From Shewanella corallii (GTDB taxonomy: Bacteria; Pseudomonadota; Gammaproteobacteria; Enterobacterales; Shewanellaceae), in the NCBI RefSeq assembly GCF_023349125.1, contig NZ_JAKIKT010000002.1:620001-684000 (forward strand): a stretch of DNA of 64,000 nucleotides, written 5' to 3'. Positions 20,839 to 29,875 of this stretch are shown here, piece after piece (within the stretch, counting starts at the first letter, position 1; each line of letters begins with the position of its first letter). The translations under genes were made by a program, and so were the position numbers. The notes under the pieces are model-generated. The model was not told the DNA's origin, searched no databases, and worked only from the letters and a program-made list of their open reading frames with translations.

Positions 20839-21966
20839 TCAGTTATTCAGATCCTGGAAGAACTTCTTCACACCATCGAAGAAACCTTCAGCTTTAGGGC
20901 TGTGCTTGCGTGATTCGCCCGTCAGGGTTTCTTCAAACTCACGCAGCAGTTCTTTCTGACGCTCGTTCAGATTAACCGGGGTTTCAACTACAACCTTACA
21001 CAGCAGATCGCCCACGGCATGGCTGCGAACAGACTTCACACCCTTGCCACGCAGACGGAACATACGACCTGTCTGAGTTTCCGTTGGGATCTTCAGGCTA
21101 ACCTTACCATCCAGAGTTGGCACCTGAACTTCGCCGCCCAGTGCTGCCTTGCTGAAGGAGATAGGCACTTCGCAATACAGGTTGTTGCCATCACGCACAA
21201 AGATAGGATGTTCGCGCACGCTGACCTGTACATACAGATCGCCTGGAGGTGCACCGAACTCACCGGCTTCACCTTCACCCGCCAGACGGATACGGTCACC
21301 TGTATCAACACCGGCCGGGATCTTCACAGACAGAGTCTTGGTCTTCTCGACACGACCTTCGCCATGACACTTGCCACAAGGGTCTTTAATGATTTTACCG
21401 CGACCATGACAGGTTGGACATGGCTGCTGCACAGCAAAGAAACCCTGACGCATCTGCACCTGACCGGCACCATGACAGGTACCACAGGTTGTAGCGCTGC
21501 TGCCGGCTTTGGCACCAGAACCATCACAGACGTCACAGGTCGCCAGTGTTGGAATACGCAGTTCTTTGGTCAGGCCACGTACGGCCTCTTCCAGAGACAG
21601 TTCCAGGTTGTAACGCAGGTCTGAGCCACGGGCAGCCTGACGCTGACCACGGCGACCGCCGCCGAAGATATCACCAAAGACATCACCGAAAATATCACCG
21701 AAATCAGCGCCACCGCCGAACCCACCGCCACCACGGTTAGGATCAACACCGGCGTGACCAAATTGATCATAGGCCGCTTTCTTATCGGAATCGGTCAGGA
21801 TCTCATAAGCTTCCTTCACCTCTTTAAAGGCGGTTTCCGCTTCTTTGTCACCCGGGTTACGGTCGGGATGGTATTTCATCGCCAGGCGCTTGTACGCCTT
21901 TTTGATATCGCGCTCGCTGGCGTCACGGCCAACGCCCAATACTTCGTAATAATCTCGCTTTGACAT
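20839..21966 (-). CDS. dnaJ: Chaperone DnaJ (Hsp40)
   Basis: Co-chaperone that delivers clients to DnaK and stimulates its ATPase. The 375-residue protein has a J domain (1-70) with HPD at 33-35, a Gly-rich linker (about 75-105), four CxxCxGxG zinc repeats beginning [24 protein letters not shown] and CGKCHGEG, and the C-terminal substrate-binding domains. It follows dnaK by 113 bases, and a strong hairpin occupies that spacer. Its main promoter is therefore probably the dnaK heat-shock promoter. Confidence 0.98.
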   Translation of the reverse strand: MSKRDYYEVLGVGRDASERDIKKAYKRLAMKYHPDRNPGDKEAETAFKEVKEAYEILTDSDKKAAYDQFGHAGVDPNRGGGGFGGGADFGDIFGDVFGDIFGGGRRGQRQAARGSDLRYNLELSLEEAVRGLTKELRIPTLATCDVCDGSGAKAGSSATTCGTCHGAGQVQMRQGFFAVQQPCPTCHGRGKIIKDPCGKCHGEGRVEKTKTLSVKIPAGVDTGDRIRLAGEGEAGEFGAPPGDLYVQVSVREHPIFVRDGNNLYCEVPISFSKAALGGEVQVPTLDGKVSLKIPTETQTGRMFRLRGKGVKSVRSHAVGDLLCKVVVETPVNLNERQKELLREFEETLTGESRKHSPKAEGFFDGVKKFFQDLNN

Positions 21967-22020
21967 AGTCTTCGCTTTCTCTGAGCTGGCAGTTCATTTT
22001 GACTGCGGGAGACATAACAA

Positions 22021-22049
22021 CGGGCGTTAGGGAGATCCCGTAACGCCCG
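22021..22049 (-). other. dnaK-dnaJ intergenic hairpin
   Basis: CGGGCGTT pairs with AACGCCCG and an inner GGG with CCC around AGAT. No T-run follows, so it is not a standard terminator. It could stabilise the dnaK message or mark a processing site that sets the DnaK:DnaJ ratio. Confidence 0.65.
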
Positions 22050-22079
22050 CCGGACGAATAATTAAGGACTAAACCTCAA

Positions 22080-23999
22080 TTATTTCTTGTCGTCTTTAAC
22101 CTCTTCGAACTCGGCATCAACAACATCGTCAGCAGACGCATTGCTCTGACTGGCTTCAGCCTGGGCACCGCCCTGAGCAGACTGAGCTTTCGCCTGGGCA
22201 ATTTCCATCAGCTTGGAAGAGGCTTCGATCAGCTCCTGAGAAGCTTTCTCGATGGCTTCTTTGTCATTGCCTTTGTTGGCAGTGTCAACTTTCGCCATAG
22301 CTTCTTCGATCTTGGTCTTGTCGTCAGCACTCAGTGCTTCACCGGCTTCTTCGATCTGCTTCTTGGTCGCGTGTACCAGACCATCAGCCTGGTTACGTGC
22401 AGTTACCAACTCTTCGAACTTCTTATCTTCGTCCGCGTGAGCTTCTGCGTCGCGTACCATTTTTTCGATCTCTTCATCGTTCAGACCAGAAGAGGCTTTG
22501 ATGGTGATCTTCTGCTCTTTGCCGGTCTTCTTGTCTTTGGCAGACACATTCAGAATACCGTCAGCATCGATGTCGAAGGTTACTTCAATCTGTGGCATGC
22601 CGCGTGGAGCTGGCTCGATGCCTTCCAGGTTGAACTGACCCAGAGACTTGTTGGCGCTGGCCTGCTTACGCTCACCCTGCAGCACGTGAATGGTCACTGC
22701 GCTCTGGTTGTCGTCAGCAGTAGAGAAGGTCTGAGATGCCTTGGTAGGAATCGTGGTGTTCTTCTCAATCAGCTTGGTCATTACGCTGCCCATGGTTTCG
22801 ATACCCAGAGACAGAGGAGTTACGTCCAGCAGCAGTACGTCTTTCACGTCACCGGCCAGTACACCACCCTGAATCGCAGCACCCATAGCTACCGCTTCAT
22901 CCGGGTTAACGTCTTTACGAGGTTCTTTACCGAAGAAGTTGGTTACTGCTTCCTGAACCTTAGGCATACGGGTTTGACCACCCACCAGAATAACTTCGTT
23001 GATGTCAGACACAGACAGGTCAGCATCAGCCAGAGCAACTTTCAGTGGCTCCAGAGAGCGCTGGATCAGGTCTTCTACCAGAGATTCCAGCTTGGCACGG
23101 GTGATTTTAACCACCAGGTGCTTAGGACCGGTTGCATCAGCAGTGATGTATGGCAGGTTAACTTCAGTTTGAGTAGTGCTGGACAGCTCGATCTTGGCCT
23201 TTTCAGCGGCTTCTTTCAGACGCTGCATTGCCAGTGGGTCGTTGCGCAGATCCAGGCCCTGCTCTTTCTTGAATTCGTCAGCCAGGTAGTTGATCAGACG
23301 GTTGTCGAAGTCTTCACCACCCAGGTGAGTGTCACCGTTTGTTGCCAGTACTTCGAAAGTCTGGTCGCCGTCGTTGCTGTCGATTTCAATGATGGAGATA
23401 TCGAAGGTACCACCACCCAGGTCGTATACAGCTACAATATTGTCGCCCTGCTTCTTGTCGATACCATAGGCCAGTGCCGCAGCAGTTGGCTCGTTGATGA
23501 TACGCTTAACTTCCAGACCAGCGATACGACCGGCATCTTTGGTTGCCTGACGCTGAGCATCGTTGAAGTATGCAGGTACAGTGATAACCGCTTCAGTTAC
23601 AGACTCACCCAGGAAGTCTTCAGCAGTTTTCTTCATTTTCTTCAGCACTTCAGCAGACACCTGAGGCGCTGCCATCTTGTTGCCGCGAGATTCAACCCAA
23701 GCGTCGCCGTTATCAGCTTCGATGATCTTGAATGGCATGATGTTTACGTCACGCTGTACTTCGTCATCGGTAAAGCGACGGCCAATCAGACGCTTGATAG
23801 CAAAGAAAGTGTTGGTTGGGTTGGTCACTGCCTGACGTTTTGCAGGCTGGCCTACCAGAGTCTCATCTTCGGTGTAGGCGATGATAGACGGAGTGGTACG
23901 ATCGCCTTCGGCGTTCTCCAATACGCGAGCTTTACCACCATCCAGGATGGCAACGCAGGAGTTGGTTGTGCCCAAATCGATACCAATAATTTTACCCAT
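22080..23999 (-). CDS. dnaK: Chaperone DnaK (Hsp70)
   Basis: Cytosolic ATP-dependent folding chaperone. The 639-residue protein starts [17 protein letters not shown] and has the three Hsp70 signatures ([34 protein letters not shown]). The hydrophobic linker [14 protein letters not shown] joins the ATPase domain (to about 385) to the substrate-binding domain and helical lid, and the acidic tail ends FEEVKDDKK. The ATG at 23999 has GGAGG five bases upstream; another in-frame start twelve bases before it is not needed. Two sigma-32-type promoters lie upstream. Confidence 0.99.
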   Translation of the reverse strand: MGKIIGIDLGTTNSCVAILDGGKARVLENAEGDRTTPSIIAYTEDETLVGQPAKRQAVTNPTNTFFAIKRLIGRRFTDDEVQRDVNIMPFKIIEADNGDAWVESRGNKMAAPQVSAEVLKKMKKTAEDFLGESVTEAVITVPAYFNDAQRQATKDAGRIAGLEVKRIINEPTAAALAYGIDKKQGDNIVAVYDLGGGTFDISIIEIDSNDGDQTFEVLATNGDTHLGGEDFDNRLINYLADEFKKEQGLDLRNDPLAMQRLKEAAEKAKIELSSTTQTEVNLPYITADATGPKHLVVKITRAKLESLVEDLIQRSLEPLKVALADADLSVSDINEVILVGGQTRMPKVQEAVTNFFGKEPRKDVNPDEAVAMGAAIQGGVLAGDVKDVLLLDVTPLSLGIETMGSVMTKLIEKNTTIPTKASQTFSTADDNQSAVTIHVLQGERKQASANKSLGQFNLEGIEPAPRGMPQIEVTFDIDADGILNVSAKDKKTGKEQKITIKASSGLNDEEIEKMVRDAEAHADEDKKFEELVTARNQADGLVHATKKQIEEAGEALSADDKTKIEEAMAKVDTANKGNDKEAIEKASQELIEASSKLMEIAQAKAQSAQGGAQAEASQSNASADDVVDAEFEEVKDDKK

Positions 24000-24048
24000 G
24001 GGGTCCTCCAAAAAACTTTATAACGCTTAATTCTGTTCAATGATGGTG

Positions 24049-24077
24049 ATATGGGGATGGTTTTCCCGGCTTTCAAG
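24049..24077 (-). promoter_or_regulatory. Sigma-32 heat-shock promoter of dnaK
   Basis: On the minus strand CTTGAAA is followed after 14 bases by CCCCATAT, a perfect match to the sigma-32 consensus CTTGAAA-N13-15-CCCCATNT. It lies about 50 bases upstream of the dnaK start. Confidence 0.93.
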
Positions 24078-24115
24078 TCGCGCTTTCCATGCTGCCATAT
24101 CTCTCTTAACTCCCT

Positions 24116-24143
24116 ATATTGGGATGCCATTTCCAAAAACAAG
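24116..24143 (-). promoter_or_regulatory. Second sigma-32-like promoter of dnaK
   Basis: On the minus strand CTTGTTT-N13-CCCAATAT resembles the sigma-32 consensus with one mismatch in the -10 element and a weaker -35. It is placed about 65 bases upstream of the first heat-shock promoter. Confidence 0.6.
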
Positions 24144-24193
24144 GGATCGATGAAAAATTTTGATCTTTTTTTTCTGTGGTCAGGTTTTACACA

Positions 24194-24210
24194 TTGTATA
24201 ATGCATACAA
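24194..24210 (+). promoter_or_regulatory. Inverted repeat over the -10 of the EamA gene
   Basis: TTGTAT-AATGC-ATACAA is a perfect 6-bp inverted repeat, and TATAAT at 24197-24202 inside it matches a -10 element. A repressor bound here would block the promoter of the EamA gene at 24241. GntR-family operators often contain TTGTAT and ATACAA, but the regulator is not known. Confidence 0.5.
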
Positions 24211-24240
24211 CTTTTGTAGTACCAGACCCCGTCAGGGGCA

Positions 24241-25164
24241 TTGGATGGAAGCCCTACCTTGAAAACATCAAACCTGGCCTATGTCTATGGCATGGGGGCC
24301 GTACTTTGCTGGTCCACTGTTGCCACCGCCTTCAAGCTGGCACTGGCTCACTTTACACCGCTGCAACTGGTGCTGGTTGCGGTATGTACCTCGATTATTG
24401 CGCTGGCGGTGATCCTGGGGGTGCAGGGAAAACTTAAACTGCTTAAAGGCCAGTTTCGTAAGCGACCGCTGTTTTATCTGCAAACCGGCCTGCTTAATCC
24501 GTTTCTTTATTATCTGGTGTTGTTCGAAGCCTACTCGCTGTTGCCAGCCCAGCAAGCCTTGTCGCTGAACTACACCTGGGCCATCTTGCTGCCACTGCTG
24601 GCGGTGCCTCTGCTCAAACAGAAACTGCAGGGCAGCGATATTCTCGCGGCCATTACCGGCTATGTGGGGGTGTTGGTAATTGCCACCGGCGGCAACCCAC
24701 TTTCAATGAACTTTGAAAACCCTCAGGGTGTGGCTCTGGCGCTGGCCTCCACTTTGCTTTGGAGCCTTTACTGGATTATCAACACCAGGGATAAAGGTGA
24801 CCCGGTTGTCAGCCTGATGCTGAGCTTTATCATCAGCCTGCCCTTTATTCTGGTCACTGTACTGACCACAGATAAGCTGCCCAGCCTGAATCTGGAAGCC
24901 CTGGCCGCCGGGGTGTATGTAGGCCTGTTTGAAATGGGCATCACCTTTGTACTTTGGCTGATGGCGCTGAAAAAAGCCGAGCGCGCCGCCAATATCAGCA
25001 CTTTGGCCTTTTTAACGCCGCTGCTGTCCATGTGCTTGATTGCGCTGGTGCTGAAAGAAACCATTACCGCGTCAACCATCGCCGGTATGGGATTGATTCT
25101 GTCGGCGCTGGTGATGCAGAAACTGCTGAAGCCCAGAGGTCCAAAGGTGGAGCCTGCAGCCTGA
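24241..25164 (+). CDS. EamA-family (DMT) transporter
   Basis: A 307-residue inner-membrane exporter-type protein with two EamA repeats and about ten helices. Recognisable parts are LCWSTVATAFKLAL, LPAQQALSLNYTWAILLPLL and EMGITFVLWLMALKKAE. The start is uncertain: TTG at 24241 has AGGGG very close upstream, while a TTG at 24259 is an alternative. The gene is divergent from dnaK, has its own TATAAT promoter under an inverted repeat, and ends in a terminator. The substrate is unknown. Confidence 0.87.
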   Translation: MDGSPTLKTSNLAYVYGMGAVLCWSTVATAFKLALAHFTPLQLVLVAVCTSIIALAVILGVQGKLKLLKGQFRKRPLFYLQTGLLNPFLYYLVLFEAYSLLPAQQALSLNYTWAILLPLLAVPLLKQKLQGSDILAAITGYVGVLVIATGGNPLSMNFENPQGVALALASTLLWSLYWIINTRDKGDPVVSLMLSFIISLPFILVTVLTTDKLPSLNLEALAAGVYVGLFEMGITFVLWLMALKKAERAANISTLAFLTPLLSMCLIALVLKETITASTIAGMGLILSALVMQKLLKPRGPKVEPAA

Positions 25165-25201
25165 TAATTAATTCTCAGAACTGGCATGACGCTCAAATAA
25201 C

Positions 25202-25231
25202 AAAAGGCCGACATTCCAACTGTCGGCCTTA
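25202..25231 (+). terminator. Terminator after the EamA gene
   Basis: AAGGCCGAC pairs with GTCGGCCTT around ATTCCAACT, about 38 bases after the stop. The T-run is weak on the plus strand. Confidence 0.75.
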
Positions 25232-25433
25232 TCGTTACTAAAACCCATCTGAACTTGCCTCAGGCGTTGAGCTTTAATCAGGAATGCGATTCAGCTCATC
25301 GTTTTTAACTCATATACATCAGTAATGTGAGCTAGCTTGCTGTCTGCGGCACACAAAATGCGTAGGGTTAACGGCGAATAAAGATAAATGCAAAAGGTCA
25401 GTGATACCTTTTGCCATAGAACAGGAATTCAGG

Positions 25434-25727
25434 ATGTCTGACAGCGAAAAAGCGTTTTTTGACCGTGCCAGCGAGTTGATCCAACTGGCGAACAAACAGA
25501 ACCAAAACACAGAAATCAAAACCGGCGAAGTCAGCGCTTCCTTTATGTATGCGGTAGCCCGTTACAATGCCTGGTTTGGCTCCACCAGTTTTGAAACCAA
25601 AGAGCAGATGCAGTCAAAGAAGCAGGAGATGATGGATTACTACATGGAGCGTTATAAAGAGATGCTCGAAGGTAATCTGAACGACTATATTGAGCGCTTC
25701 GACCACTACCGTCAGACTCAAAAATAA
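25434..25727 (+). CDS. DUF3144-like small protein
   Basis: A 97-residue soluble, helical protein. FFDRASELIQLANKQNQ, VSASFMYAVARYNAW and YYMERYKEMLEGNLNDYIERF match my recollection of the DUF3144 family, whose function is unknown. The ATG at 25434 is used because the family begins near MSDSEKAFF; an in-frame start at 25401 is upstream of the conserved part. It converges on the envelope protein gene and shares a terminator with it. Confidence 0.8.
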   Translation: MSDSEKAFFDRASELIQLANKQNQNTEIKTGEVSASFMYAVARYNAWFGSTSFETKEQMQSKKQEMMDYYMERYKEMLEGNLNDYIERFDHYRQTQK

Positions 25728-25744
25728 GCCAGACAGCCAATAAC

Positions 25745-25775
25745 GAAAAAGCCCTTCAGCTGAAGGGCTTTTTTA
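25745..25775. terminator. Bidirectional terminator
   Basis: AAAAAGCCCTTCAGCTGAAGGGCTTTTTT is a near-perfect palindrome between the convergent DUF3144 gene and the GVG-repeat gene. Confidence 0.92.
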
Positions 25776-25791
25776 ATTCAGTTACCGGGCT

Positions 25792-26430
25792 CTACTTGCC
25801 ATTGACATCCACTTCACCGACACCTACGTCGACATGAAGATTTCCCTGTCCGTTCAAGCTGGCGCTGTAACTGGCACTGACCATGGCGCGCTCGACTTCA
25901 GCTTTTTTGCCATTCATGGAGAAGCTGACATCACCCACACCTGAAGTCAGTTCAACGTCATCATACTGGTGGCTGTGGTTCACCTCTACCTCGCCAACGC
26001 CAAGGTCGATTTCCAGGCTGTTGTCCATGCCCCGGGTTTCAACTCTGCCCACACCCATCTCCAGATTTACCTCCACAGACGCCGGCAGTAAAATGCGCCA
26101 CTCCTCTTTGACATCTTCGCTGTCACTCAGGCTCAGGGACAGGCGCTTTCCTTCATTCAACTGTACGTCCAGTTCGATATCGCTGACATCACGCTTATCA
26201 CCAAAAAACAAAAATCCGGTTTCGGCACCTTCCAATTCAACCTGAATCTCTATCTGATCTGAGTCGGAAGCGATCAGCTCAACCTGCCCCACCCCTACAT
26301 CCAGGTGTAAAACCTCCCCCTGATAATCGAAGGATTCAGTCAGGGTTTTGTCGTCGGCCAATGCGCTGCCTGATATCAGCAGCCCGGATAAAGTTAGTGC
26401 AGCAATTTTGGTTTTCAGCATTCTGTTCAT
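25792..26430 (-). CDS. Secreted GVG-repeat (DUF4097-like) protein
   Basis: A 212-residue exported protein with a Sec signal peptide ending near SGSALA. The mature part carries repeated strands of the form GVGxVE: LDVGVGQVEL, EMGVGRVETR, DLGVGEVEVN, SGVGDVSFS and DVGVGEVDVN. This pattern suggests a right-handed beta-solenoid as in DUF4097/adhesin-like proteins, whose roles are mostly unknown. The ATG at 26430 has GGAG seven bases upstream. It is probably periplasmic or surface-exposed; no partner gene is adjacent. Confidence 0.75.
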   Translation of the reverse strand: MNRMLKTKIAALTLSGLLISGSALADDKTLTESFDYQGEVLHLDVGVGQVELIASDSDQIEIQVELEGAETGFLFFGDKRDVSDIELDVQLNEGKRLSLSLSDSEDVKEEWRILLPASVEVNLEMGVGRVETRGMDNSLEIDLGVGEVEVNHSHQYDDVELTSGVGDVSFSMNGKKAEVERAMVSASYSASLNGQGNLHVDVGVGEVDVNGK

Positions 26431-26601
26431 TTTGCATCTCCGTGGATATATTCCTTTCCCCAGAAAAAGCAAAGACAATGCCAACCAACAAAACCCCTTA
26501 AGAAACAGTAACTTAACAAAAACATTCAATTTCAGACTTAAATATCAGCCTGCTTGGGTGGCGAATATAACCAACACATTTAGTGTTTTTAGCCAGATTG
26601 A

Positions 26602-27495
26602 TTATTGCCTGGGCTTATCCTGGCTGAGAAAGAAACCTTCACTGACAGGAAGATGGTAGCCGGGCATGATAATCCTGCCATCAAGATGGGCGCAGATCTC
26701 CCGACCGTTAAGGGTTGCCAACGGTTGTTCCCGATGAATCGGCTGACCATTCTCAAACCCAGGGTACATGGAAAACTCATCCCCTTTGTTGACTGTCAGG
26801 GTATAACAAATCTCGGTATAGATTTTCCCCCAGGGGGCAGATGCCTTTGCCAGATAAGCTTTTGCAGATTCAACCTGTTCACAAGGGGCCATCATGCCAA
26901 GAATATAGCTGTGCAATATAACGGCATTCAGGCCATATTCCAGAGTGGATGCCTGATCATGTTGGCCACACTCAATGATATGAGAGGTCGTCAACTCAGG
27001 AACAAACCACTCAGCTAGGCAGCCTTGCAGCTGTTCCAGCAGACCTGAAATCTTGGGGACCGGGGTAACGGGCAGCAGCAGCTCAGCTGTATTCCGGGTC
27101 AGAGCTGACATAAAGGGCATACCATGGGCTGATGTAGAATGAAGATCCAGCAGGTGTATCTCTCTGTCTTCAAACTCATCCAAAATCGCACTCAGCTTAT
27201 TGTTAATAGCCCTGGCAAGCTCAGGCTCATGCCCATAAATTGTCTCTTCAAGCAGGATTTCCGGAGTAAAACAGCGGTTGAGATCTCTGTCGATAAAACG
27301 TTTTCCCTGCAGGTATGCCTGTTTGTTTCCTTCTACAAACAACCAACTCCCTTTAGTCGGCAGACCCGCTATACACTCTTTAAGTTGCTCCAATACGTAA
27401 TGTCCAACCGGCTCGTTGCCATGGACAAAGCCGGTCAGCACCATCAATGGTCCCGTCGGTGAACTCTTAAGCCAATGAAATACAGGTTCAGTCAT
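26602..27495 (-). CDS. AstE/aspartoacylase-family zinc hydrolase
   Basis: A 297-residue M14-like amidohydrolase related to succinylglutamate desuccinylase and aspartoacylase. Zinc ligands are expected in GFVHGNEPVG (His and Glu) and in LLDLHSTSAHG, with KRFIDRDLNRCF supplying substrate-binding arginines. The ATG at 27495 lies four bases after the stop of the GCS2-CBS gene, pointing to translational coupling. The arginine-catabolic ast genes are absent here, so it more likely cleaves an amide related to its partner's product. Confidence 0.8.
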   Translation of the reverse strand: MTEPVFHWLKSSPTGPLMVLTGFVHGNEPVGHYVLEQLKECIAGLPTKGSWLFVEGNKQAYLQGKRFIDRDLNRCFTPEILLEETIYGHEPELARAINNKLSAILDEFEDREIHLLDLHSTSAHGMPFMSALTRNTAELLLPVTPVPKISGLLEQLQGCLAEWFVPELTTSHIIECGQHDQASTLEYGLNAVILHSYILGMMAPCEQVESAKAYLAKASAPWGKIYTEICYTLTVNKGDEFSMYPGFENGQPIHREQPLATLNGREICAHLDGRIIMPGYHLPVSEGFFLSQDKPRQ

Positions 27496-27499
27496 AAAT

Positions 27500-29410
27500 T
27501 CAGTACAAACTCGACAGCCAATGGGAGAACTCATTGAAGAGTTGCTTATCTGACAATACTCCAACGAGTTTACCGTCATGAATGATGGGTACGACTGAAA
27601 TCTGTGTTGATTGCATCAACTCAACAGCTTCTTTCACACTTGTCGTGGGGGATAGGGTGATAACGTCGCGACTCATCAAGTCTTTTACCGGAACCAGGTG
27701 TACATCGCCCTGCTCGGCATAGGTGCCATAAATATCCAAAATATGACGGTAAGACAGCACACCAACTATGTCACCATTATCGCATTCGACTATCAGAGTG
27801 CGCAGATGATTCCAATGCATAATCTTGGCAGCGAAGTCGATAAGGTCGTTCTCGTTAACGGTAAACACCCGGGTATCCATCACCTGCTCAACGGTTTTGC
27901 CGCTCTTGGTGTACACCTCCAACTCTGTGGCACTGATATCTTTCCATTGATGCAAAGGTAAGTTGCTTTCCTGACGATTTAGCATCACCCGGGTCAACAG
28001 ATTACTGCTGATACGCGCGTTAAAACCTTTGCTCTGAATAAAGTCGAAATTGCGAATCATCCATATGGCACTGTTGGTTTTGGTACTTACCCGGCCAGCA
28101 ATTATCCCCAGATACAACTGAATATCTGCCTCATCCAACCCGGCCAGCCTTAGTCCCTTCTCAGCCACGGGCAGCAAGTGCTTTTCAATAAGCTCACAGC
28201 AACTGAGCTGTTCGCCGTTAAACCACTCCATTGTGGTATTGAGTGACTGAGCCGCGGCATTATCAAAGTTGGTTTTGGCCACATTGAAGGGCATCAGCTT
28301 GGTGACATCATCCAGCGTATGGCCGTAGCCATTAAGCAGCCCCAGGTAAAACGCCATGTTGGCAATAGCATCCTGACTGGTGGGGCCTGCAGGCAATGCT
28401 CGATTCTCAATTCGGAGGTGAGGTAAATTGTCTTTCACACCATAGCAGGGGCGATTCCAGCGATAGACAGTGCCATTGTGAAGACACAGAGCTTTGAGCT
28501 TGGGGATCTCACCATTGGTCAGCGCCTTCATTGAGTCCTGTTCACATTGCTCGGCAAACAGAATGCGGAACTTGGAAATATCCTCTTTAAAGATTTCAGC
28601 CACAGAAGCATCGATCCACTTGCTGCCAAACCAGACTCTGGGCTCCATTTCCCGGCTGTTCAGCTTGTTGTCACGGGTATCGATTGATTGTTGAAACAGT
28701 GCAATCCGGGTTTCATGCCAGAGCTTTTTACCCAGCAAAATCGGACTGTTGGCGGCAACCGCAAGCACGGGCGCGGTAATCGCCTGAGCAATATTGTAGT
28801 AATGTACAAATTCTTCCGGTGCTATCTGGAAATGGACCTGAAAACTGGTATTACAGGCCTCAATAAGCACGTTGTCATGGGTGAATGAAAGCTCATCTAT
28901 GCCTTTGATATAAAGCTTATAATCTTCACCTTTCATATCGCATAGCACACGGTTGAGCTCGAAATAACGGTTCTTTGGGGTGATCTTGTCCAGCTCAAGA
29001 TCTCTGGGCGCTATGGTCGGCAGGATCCCCGTAGCCATCACATTGCAACTCTCCCCGGTTGCTGCCTTTTTGAGGTTTGCTACCAGTCCATCAAGTTCCC
29101 GCTGCACAGCGCTGAGTACATCCCCATTAAACTCCCGGGGACTGAGATTCGCTTCAAGATTGAATAATGCAAGTTCGTGGGTAAAGAAGTCCGGATCCAG
29201 ATGTTCCAGAACCTCCTGAGCTTTGGCGGCGGGCTCCATATCCTGCCCGAGTAGAAAGAACTCCTGTTCGGCGCCGATACGGCTGACACCGGTTTCAAAT
29301 TTATTCTGCTGCAACATAGTTTCAAGGGCCTGGACATCCTTGAGCAAGTGCTGCATAAACAGGCGTTTATCATGATGAGATTTGGTGGTGTCACTAATAT
29401 CCTGACCCAT
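27500..29410 (-). CDS. Glutamate-cysteine ligase-like (GCS2) protein with CBS pair
   Basis: A 636-residue cytosolic fusion. Residues about 25-450 resemble the GCS2 branch of ATP-dependent carboxylate-amine ligases (IGAEQEFFLLG, HDNVLIEACNTSFQVHFQI, PHLRIENRALPAGPTSQDA). Residues about 505-625 form two CBS motifs (VMDTRVFTVNEND and LMSRDVITLSPTTS), which usually bind adenine nucleotides. GGGAGG precedes the ATG at 29410. It is coupled to the AstE-like hydrolase downstream. Its product may be a gamma-glutamyl compound other than gamma-glutamylcysteine. Confidence 0.82.
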   Translation of the reverse strand: MGQDISDTTKSHHDKRLFMQHLLKDVQALETMLQQNKFETGVSRIGAEQEFFLLGQDMEPAAKAQEVLEHLDPDFFTHELALFNLEANLSPREFNGDVLSAVQRELDGLVANLKKAATGESCNVMATGILPTIAPRDLELDKITPKNRYFELNRVLCDMKGEDYKLYIKGIDELSFTHDNVLIEACNTSFQVHFQIAPEEFVHYYNIAQAITAPVLAVAANSPILLGKKLWHETRIALFQQSIDTRDNKLNSREMEPRVWFGSKWIDASVAEIFKEDISKFRILFAEQCEQDSMKALTNGEIPKLKALCLHNGTVYRWNRPCYGVKDNLPHLRIENRALPAGPTSQDAIANMAFYLGLLNGYGHTLDDVTKLMPFNVAKTNFDNAAAQSLNTTMEWFNGEQLSCCELIEKHLLPVAEKGLRLAGLDEADIQLYLGIIAGRVSTKTNSAIWMIRNFDFIQSKGFNARISSNLLTRVMLNRQESNLPLHQWKDISATELEVYTKSGKTVEQVMDTRVFTVNENDLIDFAAKIMHWNHLRTLIVECDNGDIVGVLSYRHILDIYGTYAEQGDVHLVPVKDLMSRDVITLSPTTSVKEAVELMQSTQISVVPIIHDGKLVGVLSDKQLFNEFSHWLSSLY

Positions 29411-29875
29411 AGCGCCTCCCTACTGCACATTTTATTATTTAGCTCTCCTGAATATTAATGGCGTAAAGTTATCAACATGTAAACTGCCCAAATATACACG
29501 TCTTAGATGTAAGCCCTCCCGACGGAGAATGCATTACTTGCTCCTGTTATTTATTCCAAACAAAAACAAGCAAATATCAATTCTTTCTGATTATTTCAGC
29601 GCAAAGAAAAAAACAGGACATTCTCGGTCAAGGCAACAAACTGAGAGACCAAAATGAAGGGGGTGTCATCTTGATGATCACACACAGTAAAACCAAGATG
29701 GTGAGATGAAAGCCAAGAACCTCCCTACTGACAGGCCGAGATCAAATAATTCCATATTAACAACAACATAAACAACATAATTAAAATATTTGACTTTGTT
29801 AATTTAATGTTTAACATTAAATTTTTAGTGAATATCGTTAAGTATGTACTCAGCACCTGGATTCGGAAAACTAAT
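29411..29875. other. 465-bp AT-rich gap
   Basis: I see no gene here. It should hold the leftward promoter of the GCS2-CBS gene and the rightward promoter of the DUF2975 gene. CATCTTG and CAAGATG near 29668-29700 could pair over a long loop, but there is no clear terminator. AT content rises markedly after 29740. Confidence 0.5.
29790..29823 (+). promoter_or_regulatory. Promoter and operator of the DUF2975-XRE pair
   Basis: A -35-like TTGACT at 29790-29795 is followed by AATTTAATG-TTTAA-CATTAAATT (29801-29823), a perfect 9-bp inverted repeat covering the spacer and -10 zone (TAACAT). It lies about 50 bases upstream of the DUF2975 start and may bind the adjacent XRE regulator. Confidence 0.5.

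Noticed and set aside
22371..24023. A 550-codon open frame on the plus strand opposite dnaK
   Set aside because: It is antisense to a highly expressed, codon-biased gene, shows no domain, and has the usual composition of such mirror frames.
26602..27495. Authentic AstE of arginine catabolism
   Set aside because: No astA, astB, astC or astD gene is adjacent, and the gene is coupled to the GCS2-CBS ligase.
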